From the NCBI RefSeq assembly GCF_001648555.1, contig NZ_LQXM01000022.1:124001-188000 (forward strand): a stretch of DNA of 64,000 bases, written 5' to 3'. Below, piece after piece: positions 7,377-15,306 of this stretch. A model generated the notes under the pieces. That model searched no databases. It saw only the letters and a program-made list of their open reading frames with translations, and was not told where the DNA came from. Positions within the stretch are counted from its first letter, which is position 1, and every line of letters starts with the position of its first letter. This DNA comes from Rossellomorea aquimaris TF-12. Lineage in GTDB: Bacteria > Bacillota > Bacilli > Bacillales > Bacillaceae_B. Both the position numbers and the translations under genes were made by a program.

Positions 7377-7963
7377 TTTAAAGACAATATTACTATGTTC
7401 TAATTCTATTAATGGGCTAATATGGGAGTAATGTAATGTTAAATAAGATTTTTATTACCCTTGAAAACTAAATTTAGAACTCCCCTTACATTATTGAAAA
7501 TAATGGAGAGAATGTAATGAAACAATCAGAAATAAACAAACAATATTACAAGAAAAAATGCATAATCTACAACATGAACAAGCAAAGGCAATGCTAATTT
7601 TATAATTGCCCTCTCTTCCATACCTGGACATGGGGAAAAAACAAAAATATTACATCTATTTCTGAAATTAGACAAAAGAAAAATAGCGAACTGCTTGATT
7701 TTTAAGCTTAACTAGATAGATGTTCATTTTTCACTTTTCTAGTTTTACTTTTTGATTATCTGCTTTTTTGTTGGAAATAAGATATTAAATGGTGTTGATA
7801 AAAGAAAGATTAGTTATTATCATGAAGATTTGAATTCGAGATAAAATCATAAAAAACACATACAATTGAGTATAAAAATATTCAATAAAAGCTGTACATA
7901 AATTGTATTTTTAAACAACTTTACAGCACTACACATGTTAAAATATGGGTAGGGAGTGTGGTT

Positions 7964-9292
7964 ATGAAAAATATAATTGATGTGGCTGAATTGAAACAGA
8001 AAATCTTATATGGGAGTAGTGCTTTTTTAACTGGTAATGGATTTAGTATTAATTTTGATAAAGATTTCTTTAATATCTACGGTAATCTTTATTCTGCTCA
8101 TAGAAAAGTCTTGAAAGAATCCCAATATAAGGTTTTATCAAATAAAGCTTTTAAAAAAAGATTTAAGGATAATTATAAATTTGTATTAAATCATGTAGTA
8201 AACTTCAAAGAAGAGGACTTAATGAACATATTTGAAGAAGGTTCTCAATTTGCTATTTCTATTATAGATAACGAGGAATTAATCGCATTTTTAAAAGAAA
8301 ACAAAGTGATTTCTGAATTAAGCTTTGGAGTAGGGCATTTGGAACCACTATATCAAATATGTAAAACCTATAATGAGAATGGTATTAAGTCGGTAAATGT
8401 TGAACATTGGACAATATTGATTTATTTTTATGTTGCTATAAAAAGATTGAAACCAAAGTGCTATATCATGCCAAGTAATAATTTATTCTTAACCTTATTA
8501 AGGCAAGGTGATAGAAGCCCTATAAGACTATTTTCTGAAAGTGAATCTCTACATACACATCTCCATAATGATGTTATTTCAAATGGCTTTACAACTTATT
8601 TTAGAATGCTATTCTCAATAGCAATATTATCAAATGGTAAATCGGTAAACCTCTTAGAATTAGAAAACAAATCTAAATTGAACGTTACTAATATATGTGC
8701 ATTTCTTAACAATTTTGATGTGTTAATATCACTCAACTATGATCGAATTTTAGAAGAAGTGTCAGGCGGAAGAAAAGTTGAACATATGCATGGAGAGTTC
8801 GTGGTTGATAAAGAGGAATATGTGTACAATCAAAGTTTAGGAGTTAGAATTGGTGACACTTATATAAGCTTTTCAGATATTCTCATTGGAGATTACTTTG
8901 TTTTTAAATCGTTTCTTCCAAATGTGAATAATTTCAGTTCTAAGAAGAACCGATTTAATAAACAGACCTCACATTTTTCTCAAAAAATGAACAATATAAT
9001 TCATAGGCATTCAATAGATACAGTATTGATATTTGGTATGAATATAGAAAATGACTTTCACGTTTTAAGGAACTTAATGCTTGAATTTCATTCTTTAGGT
9101 GTAAATACCCCTCAAATAATTTACAGTTATTTTAATGAAGTTGAGAAACGAGAATTTATTGAAACCTATGATAAAGTCATTACATTTAGAGAAGACGTAA
9201 ACAAATATTGCAGAGAAAATATTAAGCTTAGTTTCATAAAAACTCAAGATATCCTAGAAGCTCATTTCAAATCAGATTCAGAATCAGAATGA
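7964..9292 (+). CDS. SIR2-like (DUF4917/AbiH-type Rossmann) protein, candidate NAD-consuming defence effector
   Basis: 442 aa from ATG 7964 (AGGGAG 8 nt upstream; the GTG at 7958 is too close). The N-terminus reads AFLTGNGFSINFDKDF, the nucleotide-binding GNG-FS turn seen at the start of SIR2-like and AbiH/DUF4917 proteins. Further on are LISLNYDRILEE (near 255), VEHMHGEF (near 275) and VLIFGMNIENDFHVLRN (near 357), in the order expected for a SIR2-like fold (the N-D of the active site, a histidine-glycine strand, and a GxSxxD-like strand with GMN). No membrane segments. In known systems such proteins deplete NAD+ or act in abortive infection; here that is inferred. It begins a run of four same-strand genes. 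Confidence 0.78.
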   Translation: MKNIIDVAELKQKILYGSSAFLTGNGFSINFDKDFFNIYGNLYSAHRKVLKESQYKVLSNKAFKKRFKDNYKFVLNHVVNFKEEDLMNIFEEGSQFAISIIDNEELIAFLKENKVISELSFGVGHLEPLYQICKTYNENGIKSVNVEHWTILIYFYVAIKRLKPKCYIMPSNNLFLTLLRQGDRSPIRLFSESESLHTHLHNDVISNGFTTYFRMLFSIAILSNGKSVNLLELENKSKLNVTNICAFLNNFDVLISLNYDRILEEVSGGRKVEHMHGEFVVDKEEYVYNQSLGVRIGDTYISFSDILIGDYFVFKSFLPNVNNFSSKKNRFNKQTSHFSQKMNNIIHRHSIDTVLIFGMNIENDFHVLRNLMLEFHSLGVNTPQIIYSYFNEVEKREFIETYDKVITFREDVNKYCRENIKLSFIKTQDILEAHFKSDSESE

Positions 9293-9293
9293 A

Positions 9294-9461
9294 ATGACAG
9301 CAACAATGTTCTACAGTCGAATATATTTTAGTGATATTAATAAGAAAACAATTTTTCATGTTAAGGGCACACTTCAGGAAGAAGGGTGTCTTTCTTTCTG
9401 CCTTGTTCCAGATTGTGAAGTAAATCCCAAAGAAGTCAAGATAAGTGAAAATCCTTACTAA
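9294..9461 (+). CDS. Small protein, 55 aa, between the SIR2-like and MBL genes
   Basis: ATG 9294 lies one base after the stop of the SIR2-like gene, so it is probably translated by coupling. The product (starting MTATMFYSRIYFSD, ending VKISENPY) is a compact beta-rich protein with three cysteines (residues 32, 36, 41). It is not recognised. It could be a regulator or inhibitor of the neighbouring effector, or the remains of a longer protein. Support comes from the tight spacing, an uninterrupted frame and normal amino-acid composition. Confidence 0.5.
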   Translation: MTATMFYSRIYFSDINKKTIFHVKGTLQEEGCLSFCLVPDCEVNPKEVKISENPY

Positions 9462-9474
9462 CCATAATATGGAA

Positions 9475-9487
9475 TTGTGGTATGATA
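9475..9487 (+). promoter_or_regulatory. Possible extended -10 promoter for the MBL gene
   Basis: TGGTATGAT (extended -10, TGnTATGAT) lies about 30 nt before ATG 9519. No good -35 is visible, as is common with extended -10 promoters. It would let the MBL and membrane genes be transcribed apart from the SIR2-like gene. Confidence 0.35.
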
Positions 9488-9518
9488 GTACTAGTTATTA
9501 TTTTTTGGGGGGATTTTT

Positions 9519-10487
9519 ATGTTGAAAATTCATTTTTTAAATGTTGGACACGGTGACTGTACATTAATAGAATTTCCAAGTGGTAGGACAACCTTGATTG
9601 ACATAAACAACTCTAGAGTAGTTGACGAAAAAACAAAGGAAGAACTATTATCAACTTCTGGTACATATAGCCTATATGAGTCAATAGGCTATCAAGGAAT
9701 AGAGCTATTGGAAAAAAGTGTTACTGATTTTGTGGCTCCTGTAGACCCTATAGATTATATAAACGATAATTTAGCGGATTCAGATAACATTTTTAGGTTT
9801 ATTTTGACCCATCCTGACATGGACCATATGAGCGGTTTATACAGATTAAAAGATGAGAAAAAAAGCATTATGAATTTCTGGGATACAGATAATAAGAAAG
9901 ATGTAAAAGAAAGTGAAGTTTCGAGTAGGTTTGATTATAGAGACTGGGAAACTTATCAAGAGTTAAGGAAAACAACGGAAAATCCGAAAGTTCTGAAAGT
10001 TTTAAAGGGTGAGCAAAGAGACTTTTTTAATGAAGATAGCATAAAGATACTTTCTCCATCTGAAGATATCATTAAGAGGGCGAACGAAAAAGGAAAATGG
10101 AACTTACTCTCTTATATTCTATTGATAGAATATGCAGGGCATAAAATAGTTCTAGGTGGAGATGCTGACACAGAGATATGGGATGAATTAGCAGAATCAG
10201 ATGATGATCTTCTTAATAATGTATCTATCCTAAAGGCTCCACATCATGGTAGAGGTTCAGGTTATAGCCAAAAAGCAGTGAGTATTATGAACCCTGATTG
10301 GACAATTTGTTCAGTTGGAAAAAAACCTGCACAGGACTCATCTAATAAATATAGACATTATACTAATAAAAAAGTGCTCTCTACAAGGTTTAGAGGGAAT
10401 ATAGTAGCTGAAATATCAAGTAGTGGTGATCTGAAAATGTACTGTGAGGATAATTATAGTGAAGACGATGAACTTTATCCGTTATAG
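9519..10487 (+). CDS. ComEC/Rec2-type metallo-beta-lactamase-fold hydrolase
   Basis: 322 aa, Shine-Dalgarno TTGGGGGGA. It starts with IHFLNVGHGDCTLIEFPSG, the typical first strands of stand-alone ComEC-type MBL proteins. Metal ligands are seen in LTHPDMDHMSG (near 96-104), GGDAD (near 213) and LKAPHHGRGSGYS (near 240). No signal peptide or membrane segment, so it is a soluble hydrolase unlike full-length ComEC. Substrates of this group are mostly phosphodiesters or nucleotides; the exact one is unknown. It is followed after 64 nt by a membrane protein, a pairing suggesting one system. A role in defence, either nucleic-acid cleavage or signal-nucleotide turnover, is inferred. Confidence 0.85.
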   Translation: MLKIHFLNVGHGDCTLIEFPSGRTTLIDINNSRVVDEKTKEELLSTSGTYSLYESIGYQGIELLEKSVTDFVAPVDPIDYINDNLADSDNIFRFILTHPDMDHMSGLYRLKDEKKSIMNFWDTDNKKDVKESEVSSRFDYRDWETYQELRKTTENPKVLKVLKGEQRDFFNEDSIKILSPSEDIIKRANEKGKWNLLSYILLIEYAGHKIVLGGDADTEIWDELAESDDDLLNNVSILKAPHHGRGSGYSQKAVSIMNPDWTICSVGKKPAQDSSNKYRHYTNKKVLSTRFRGNIVAEISSSGDLKMYCEDNYSEDDELYPL

Positions 10488-10551
10488 TAAACGTACTCTC
10501 TTTAATTAATAATCTATACATCTTGCATACGGCTATTCGTGGAGGTCAAAA

Positions 10552-11148
10552 ATGGGGAATTTGAAAAATTATAATGCAACTCTTTTCTCTTTTGTGATTT
10601 TAAATTTATTATTAGTAGGATTGGATAGTTATTTAGCTTTAAGTATGGAGAAGTTGAATGCTGAAACGCTAATTAAATTGCTCCCTGTGTCTTCAATCGT
10701 TATATTATCTACAATCATTTTAAATGGATTTTTATCAAGCAATTTTAAATATATGTTAGTATTTATGAGGATGAATAACCCTCTTCCTGCATCTCGATTA
10801 CAAGAGACATTAAGAAATGACCACAGAGTTTCAATTGATCAGGTTTCAGAAAAATTTGGTCCGATACCTAATGAACCAAAACAACAGAATATATATTGGT
10901 ACCAAAAATTATACAAACCTAACCAGGATTCAGAAAAAGTGCGTGATATCCATAAAAAGTTTTTAATGACTAGAGATATGACTGCAATCTGTTTTATGAT
11001 TTTGATCTTTTCTATACTAAATACATTATTGCTGACTGGTACTTGGTTACACATCTTTATTATTTTAGGTGAGTATTTAATTATAAGATTAGTGGCTACT
11101 AATTATGGGAAACGTTTTGTGGCCACTGTTGTAGCAGAGTCTATTTAA
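10552..11148 (+). CDS. Four-helix membrane protein paired with the MBL hydrolase
   Basis: 198 aa, Shine-Dalgarno GGAGGTC. Hydrophobic segments at about 8-30, 41-63, 138-162 and 163-180 form two hairpins around a cytosolic loop of some 75 residues. The loop has HRVSIDQVSEKFGPIP, NIYWYQKLYKP and VRDIHKKFLMTRDM; the WY-LY-HK-FL-TRD pattern looks conserved and functional. It is the last gene of the likely operon. It may be a membrane effector or an anchor for the MBL enzyme. No family name is assigned. Confidence 0.7.
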   Translation: MGNLKNYNATLFSFVILNLLLVGLDSYLALSMEKLNAETLIKLLPVSSIVILSTIILNGFLSSNFKYMLVFMRMNNPLPASRLQETLRNDHRVSIDQVSEKFGPIPNEPKQQNIYWYQKLYKPNQDSEKVRDIHKKFLMTRDMTAICFMILIFSILNTLLLTGTWLHIFIILGEYLIIRLVATNYGKRFVATVVAESI

Positions 11149-11397
11149 TAAATTTCCAATTATTGTTTACCTATGGAATCAAAATTAATTCTACCCTATG
11201 CTGCACAATCGGGCGCGATCATGCAAAAAGAAAAGGATTGTATTTTAAAAATGGTTTGAACTTAACTTATTAAACATTTATATATGTACATTTTCTTAAA
11301 AATCAACTCTACTTTCTAACATAGCCAAATAAATTTACACCTCTTATGATTATTAGGATGTTTTGAGCAAAATCGAATAATAACAAAAAGGTGAAAA
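11149..11397. other. Short noncoding stretch
   Basis: No gene or clear terminator seen. It contains TATGCTGCACAAT near 11206, a diverged relative of the TATACTGCGCAAT arm at 2423-2435. Confidence 0.4.
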
Positions 11398-11619
11398 ATG
11401 AGCGTTCTTAAAAAGTTGAATGTCGGTGATGGTGTCGAGGTAACAGGAACCGGAAATGATATTTATGTGGGGACAATGGTTGAAATTGATATTGATGCCA
11501 AGGGTTTTTGGTTGTCGCATTATACATAATTGAAAGGTATGGAGGAATGGGCTTTCAAAAAAACTACCTGCTTTTATGAGGTTGATATTGCTAGATTAAT
11601 ATCACATTATATAGTGTGA
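11398..11619 (+). pseudogene. Small gene interrupted by a stop codon
   Basis: AAAAAGGTG precedes ATG 11398, which starts 43 residues (MSVLKKLNVGDGVEVTGTGN…) ending at TAA 11527. The same frame then continues for 29 codons (LKGMEEWAFKKTTCFYEVDI…) to TGA 11617. The first part looks like a small SH3/KOW-type barrel (VGDGVEVTG…YVGTMVEID). Either a nonsense mutation has split one 73-residue gene, or the 43-aa protein is complete. The family is unknown. Confidence 0.45.
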
Positions 11620-11721
11620 ATAATTAAAAAGAAAATGGTTTGGTAAGTTGTATGGAAATTGTTAAGATGAAATAGACCATAACAAGTTCAGAACATAAGA
11701 CTACACATCAAAATATTTTAG

Positions 11722-11766
11722 AAAGACGGGTTAGGATTTTTCGTAAATCCAAATCCGTCTTTTTTA
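11722..11766 (+). terminator. Terminator hairpin
   Basis: AAAGACGG…AGGATTT pairs with AAATCC and AATCCGTCTTT and is followed by TTTTT. It can serve the plus strand and lies just beyond the end of the minus-strand gene 11867-12358. Confidence 0.65.
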
Positions 11767-11866
11767 AATACTATATATATTTTTATCAACTGTTTTTGAT
11801 AAGAATAAATATAGTATTTATTTATCAACGTTTTAGTGATTTTTATCAATGAATTTTTTAGTATAA

Positions 11867-12358
11867 TCAGATATCTATTTCTGTATGATTACTTGGAATG
11901 TGAGGTTCAAAAATACGATCATTCCAGATCCTAATAACATTAACTTCTGTTAGGTACTGTAATGACTTCATTATTCTTGAAGGATTATACATATGAGTAT
12001 CTGAAATATATCTTGTTTCTGCAATGCTTCCTCCCTTGATTTCACCATTCAACAGCAAGACTTCCTGACTCTGGCTGTCTAAAAGATTAAGATAATTATC
12101 ATATAAGTCTGGTCTTTTCTCTAACAAAAGTTCAGTGACATTATTAAAGAAGTATTTATCTACAGTCGATAGGGCAAAATAAGGAGTTATGGTTCCGTCT
12201 TCTGGATTCACATAAATGTGATTTAAGAAATCGATATCAACAATACAACCGTGTATTGTTCCAGTGCCTCCAATTTTTTTAATATAATCAGAGATAGATT
12301 TTAGTGTTCCATTGTATCCTTTTAATAACTCTCTGATGACATTTGAATAATACAGCAT
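11867..12358 (-). pseudogene. Hypothetical protein, probably truncated at its 5' end
   Basis: From the ATG at 12358 the product is 163 aa, with GGTGTIHGCIVDIDFLNHIYVNP and GTITPYFAL as its most ordered part. The frame is open upstream to 12472 without any start codon and still reads like protein (FIHENPNTGKKHLLNGGKI, then LEHHSLNYYFER). The visible gene therefore seems to be the C-terminal part of a longer protein whose start was lost near the island end. No family with a known function is recognised. Whether the 163-aa form is made is uncertain, since no clear ribosome binding site precedes the ATG. Confidence 0.5.
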
Positions 12359-12600
12359 TCTCTCAAAGTAATAGTTGAGAGAATGGTGTTCTAATTTAAT
12401 GATTTTACCGCCATTTAACAGATGTTTTTTACCTGTGTTCGGATTTTCGTGTATAAAACAGTATACATTTAATTAATTCGCTCTTTAATAGCTTCCCGAG
12501 GTAGTGGTCAACAATAACATGACTTAATTATCATTATGTATAGCTAAAAAAACGCTAAGGCTTAATTAAGTAATTGTTAATGCTTCTAAGAGATATTTTT

Positions 12601-12749
12601 AAAATAAGCCAAAATATCATAGACAAATCCAAAAACCTTCCGGTTAAGGAAGGTTTTTATTATATTCAGTTATTGAAAAAATTAAGTGTCGAAAGTAAAG
12701 GTTCTTCATACTCTTTATTGAAATGATGATTGTGTTACTTGTCATTTCT
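12601..12749. other. Right-end attachment junction of the island in comGC
   Basis: Left of about 12720 is island sequence with the AAAAACCTTCC hairpin; right of it comGC resumes at codons E-M-M-I-V-L-L. In an intact comGC these follow G-F-T-L-x. The frame upstream of E reads RFFILFI and meets a stop at 12696, so no leader peptide exists. The exchange point lies in or next to GAAATGATGATTGTG. The exact core cannot be fixed because the left junction is outside the window. Confidence 0.8.
12631..12659. terminator. Terminator hairpin at the island's right end
   Basis: AAAAACCTTCC / GGAAGGTTTTT with a 6-base loop. It faces both ways and would shield the comG remnant from island transcription. Confidence 0.75.
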
Positions 12750-12992
12750 GTCTTACTTTTCATTACCATTCCAAATGTAACCGATCAAAGCAATACAATA
12801 AACTCTAAAGGATGTGAGGCGTTTATCCACATGGTAGAAGGGCAAATTGAAGCATATAAAATGGATAAAAATGCTGCTCCTGATAGTATTGCTACTTTAG
12901 CCACTGAGGGTTATTTGAACGAAAGCTACCAATCGTGTCCGGATGGAAGCTCATTAACGATTGACACAGAAGGTAAGGTGGTGAAGAACTGA
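12723..12992 (+). pseudogene. comGC: 3' part of comGC (major competence pseudopilin), disrupted by the island
   Basis: 89 codons match ComGC from the hydrophobic helix onward (IVLLVISVLLFITIPNV, then CEAFIHMVEGQIEAY, then GYLNESYQSCPDG). The two cysteines of the ComGC disulphide are present. The N-terminal leader with the K-G-F-T-L cleavage site for prepilin peptidase ComC is missing, because the island joins at the glutamate of that motif. A protein started at this ATG could not be processed or assembled, so DNA uptake should be blocked unless the island excises. Precise excision would restore the gene if the 5' part remains left of the window. Confidence 0.85.
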
Positions 12993-13432
12993 TTAAGGAT
13001 TATACTCAAGGAGGCTATACCCTTATTGAGATGCTCATTGTCCTCATGGTGATTACTACTCTTCTTTCCTGGGTGATTTTTTCTATTGTCCCGTTGCAGG
13101 TGCAAACGGATAAACACTTATTTATTACACAACTACAAGCGGATTTGTATAAAATTCAAAGTCATAGTATTCATCATGAAGTAGCAGTAATCTTAACCTT
13201 TTATCCAGTTTCTAATAAATATGTGGCACGAAGCTTAACCGGAGAAATTGTTGTTTCAAGAAATGTTTCTTCTGCCATTCAATTTGACCAAGCGGGGACA
13301 ATAAAAGAGATTGTCTTCCTTGCATCCGGTAATACAAATCGATTTGGAAGTGTTCATTTTAGGACGGAGGATGTCTTGATTAAATTGACGTTTCAAATAG
13401 GTCAGGGGAGGTTTTATGTACAAGAATTCTAA
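12992..13432 (+). CDS. comGD: Competence pseudopilin ComGD
   Basis: A minor pseudopilin of the DNA-uptake pilus. The type IV pilin signature GGYTLIEMLIVLM lies just after a short leader; the rest is the usual globular tail. No ATG precedes the signature in frame. AAGGTGGTG (12975-12983) points to ATT 12992 (overlapping the comGC TGA) or CTG 12989 as start, so a non-canonical start is likely; the ATG at 13031 would lose the signature. Expression depends on the comG promoter upstream, from which it is separated by the island. Confidence 0.8.
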   Translation: MKDYTQGGYTLIEMLIVLMVITTLLSWVIFSIVPLQVQTDKHLFITQLQADLYKIQSHSIHHEVAVILTFYPVSNKYVARSLTGEIVVSRNVSSAIQFDQAGTIKEIVFLASGNTNRFGSVHFRTEDVLIKLTFQIGQGRFYVQEF

Positions 13433-13739
13433 AGGCTTTTCACTTCCGGAAACCTTATTAGCATTTAGTTGTTTTACTGTAATGGCAGGGGTTTTTCTAC
13501 CATTTCTTATTCGATATTCTATCCAACTTCAAGTGCTGCTTTACGAAGTGAGCGCTCTACAATATCTTGAAGAAGGCTTGGAGAAAGCGCTTGTGACTCA
13601 TGAATTCACTTCTCAAATTCGTTATTTCAAAGGAGTTAGGTATGAACTGGAATGGAAAGAAGGGAATGAGGTATGTGTTCAATATGAAAGAGAACCTCAA
13701 GGTGCAAAAGAAATCTGCGTGTCTAAAAGAAAACCATAA
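13416..13739 (+). CDS. comGE: Competence pseudopilin ComGE
   Basis: 107 aa. The leader MYKNSK is followed by GFSLPETLLAFSCFTVMAG, a class III pilin signal with the +5 glutamate. Shine-Dalgarno GGGGAGG precedes ATG 13416, which overlaps the comGD end by 17 nt. A minor pseudopilin of the competence pilus. Confidence 0.87.
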   Translation: MYKNSKGFSLPETLLAFSCFTVMAGVFLPFLIRYSIQLQVLLYEVSALQYLEEGLEKALVTHEFTSQIRYFKGVRYELEWKEGNEVCVQYEREPQGAKEICVSKRKP

Positions 13740-14166
13740 AGGGTACACCCTTTTAGAAGTACTTCTCTCGTTTATGGTATTTAGTATGATTTCTTTTTGC
13801 ATTCCCTTTTTTATGAAAGGCTTTGACACTATAAAAAATGAAATGGTTCCACCTTACTATTACGAATGGACATTATTTACACAAAGTTTAAAAAGGGAGT
13901 TATGGAATGGGAAAGATATTGTTATTGAGCCAAATAAAATATCTTTTACTATTAACGATGAGCAAATTACTTATGAGAAATATCAACAGTCTATTCGAAG
14001 AAGGGTGAATGATAGTGGCCATGAAGTGGTTCTTCAATCAGTTAAATACTTTTCACTCTCTCCTCTTCCCCAAGGGATGCATATTGAATTGGAATTCATT
14101 AATGGAGAAAAAGTGGAAAAAGAATTTTTTTATTATTATTATCAAACAGCAGAAGAACCCCTTTAA
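13642..14166 (+). CDS. comGF: Competence protein ComGF
   Basis: Pilin-like protein with KGYTLLEVLLSFMVFSMISF as its signal/helix, followed by a globular domain (YYYEWTLFTQSLKRELW, then QQSIRRRVNDSGHEVVLQ) typical of ComGF. It overlaps comGE extensively. ATG 13642 has the best ribosome binding site (AAAGGAG at 6 nt); ATG 13684 would give a leader of more usual length. The start is therefore uncertain. Confidence 0.82.
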   Translation: MNWNGKKGMRYVFNMKENLKVQKKSACLKENHKGYTLLEVLLSFMVFSMISFCIPFFMKGFDTIKNEMVPPYYYEWTLFTQSLKRELWNGKDIVIEPNKISFTINDEQITYEKYQQSIRRRVNDSGHEVVLQSVKYFSLSPLPQGMHIELEFINGEKVEKEFFYYYYQTAEEPL

Positions 14167-14515
14167 TAATAAAGGATTTATTTTACCGTATACTTTAATG
14201 TTACTTATGGTAGTGATAGTGTTCTCCATTGCGACTAAAGAGATTTTTGTAAGTAAATATCATTATTTAACGAATATAATGAGTCTCTCGGAAAGAAAGA
14301 TAAGCGTCTTACAGGGCGTATTGATGCAAATGGAAGAAAACTCCATATCTTCGCAGCAATACGAAGGGAGCTTTGGTGAAATCACCATGAATACCCAAGT
14401 GGTAAATGATAAGGAAATCAAAATTGAAGTTCTCTTTAAACAGGAGGATGAGGTTTTTCTTCCTGTCACAGTTGTGTATAATAGTGAAACGAAAAAGATT
14501 ATAGATTGGAAGTAG
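14105..14515 (+). CDS. comGG: Competence protein ComGG
   Basis: The last gene of the comG operon by synteny. NNKGFILPYTLMLLMVVIVF is the pilin-like signal helix; the tail ends in SETKKIIDW as in ComGG proteins. The frame is open far upstream inside comGF. ATG 14105 is the nearest ATG before the signature, but its ribosome binding site is weak, so a later non-ATG start is possible. Confidence 0.78.
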   Translation, partial: EKKWKKNFFIIIIKQQKNPFNNKGFILPYTLMLLMVVIVFSIATKEIFVSKYHYLTNIMSLSERKISVLQGVLMQMEENSISSQQYEGSFGEITMNTQVVNDKEIKIEVLFKQEDEVFLPVTVVYNSETKKIIDWK

Positions 14516-14518
14516 ATT

Positions 14519-15019
14519 ATGAAACCAATATTCTTCATCGGATTTATGGGTGTCGGTAAAACAACGATTGGAAAACGACTGAGCGAGGTCATTCAGTTAC
14601 CCGTTATCGATATGGATCAGTATATTGAAGAAAAAGAAAAACAATCCATTAAAGAGATCTTTGATCAAAAAGGAGAAGCATATTTTCGTGACCTTGAGAC
14701 AAAAGCGTTAAATGAATTGTTGGTGGAAGAAGGGATTATCACAACAGGTGGAGGCGTTATCGAGAGGGAAGAAAATCGGAAACTCCTTGCTGGTAACCCA
14801 TTAGTGGTTCATTTAACTTGTCCTTTTGATGTACTTTGGGGTCGTTTACATGGGGATGAAAATCGCCCATTAGTGAAAAAAAATTCACAAGAAAATTTGA
14901 GAGCGCTATACAATCGTCGTATTCCTTTTTATACAGAATCTAGCATGATTGAAATTGACACAAAAGACAAGACCGTTGAAACAATCGTAGAGGAGATACT
15001 TCTACAATTGAACCCATAA
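14519..15019 (+). CDS. aroK: Shikimate kinase
   Basis: 166 aa. Phosphorylates shikimate with ATP in aromatic amino acid synthesis. Walker A is GFMGVGKTT at residues 7-15; shikimate-binding D-M-D (about 32-34) and R-x-x-E (FRDLETKAL) follow, then GGG-V at 78-81 and the LID arginine in ENRPL. It starts 3 nt after comGG, so it is cotranscribed with the competence genes, and the upstream island may affect its expression. Confidence 0.95.
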   Translation: MKPIFFIGFMGVGKTTIGKRLSEVIQLPVIDMDQYIEEKEKQSIKEIFDQKGEAYFRDLETKALNELLVEEGIITTGGGVIEREENRKLLAGNPLVVHLTCPFDVLWGRLHGDENRPLVKKNSQENLRALYNRRIPFYTESSMIEIDTKDKTVETIVEEILLQLNP

Positions 15020-15074
15020 CATGTTTATTAGCATTATTTTTGGACATACTGAAAAAAGCAAAGGTGGTGCTTTT

Positions 15075-15257
15075 TTGACAGTAAATGATTATGTTAAATT
15101 TATAACACAAACATTTGTCCAGCATTATGATAAATCACCTCATGAACGAAAAACAATGAAGAAGCAAAGGAAAAATGAAAAACCTCCATTTCTTTTTAGG
15201 TGGTTCGGTATCGTTCCTTATGCTCTCATGTTCTTTTTAAAAAAAAATAAGAAATAG
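15075..15257 (+). CDS. yqzE: YqzE family protein
   Basis: 60 aa from a TTG start at 15075, 5-10 nt after AAGGTGGTG. The sequence (VNDYVKFITQTFVQHYD, a lysine-rich middle, then KPPFLFRWFGIVPYAL and a basic tail) matches the small YqzE protein found beside comGG in Bacillus. It is probably membrane-associated through its one hydrophobic stretch. Function unknown. Confidence 0.85.
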   Translation: MTVNDYVKFITQTFVQHYDKSPHERKTMKKQRKNEKPPFLFRWFGIVPYALMFFLKKNKK

Positions 15258-15267
15258 CTATTAGAGA

Positions 15268-15300
15268 CAAGGCCAAATCCTTTAAGGATTTGGCCTTTAT
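15268..15300. terminator. Bidirectional terminator
   Basis: GGCCAAATCC / GGATTTGGCC with a short loop and a T-run. It separates yqzE from convergent yqhG. Confidence 0.85.
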
Positions 15301-15306
15301 CCTTTA

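Larger units (their letters stand above)
6650..7963. other. 1.3-kb stretch with decayed genes only
   Basis: No intact gene. It contains the regulatory region of the HTH gene, a decayed gene with its terminator at 7102-7376 (listed), and a short frame from ATG 7517 (MKQSEINKQYY…). If the frame of that short region is shifted, it continues as EKMHNLQHEQAKAML, suggesting another frameshifted remnant. The last 60 bp before 7964 carry an inverted repeat GCTGTA (7885) / TACAGC (7923) that may be an operator for the SIR2-like gene. Confidence 0.5.

Noticed and set aside
9519..10487. Full competence channel ComEC
   Set aside because: The protein has only the soluble MBL domain and no membrane helices or OB domain, and sits among island cargo.
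11149..11397. tRNA or other RNA gene as integration target
   Set aside because: No cloverleaf or conserved tRNA elements can be read; the target is comGC.
1..12722. Intact prophage
   Set aside because: No capsid, portal, terminase, tail, lysis or replication genes; only recombinases and accessory cargo are present.
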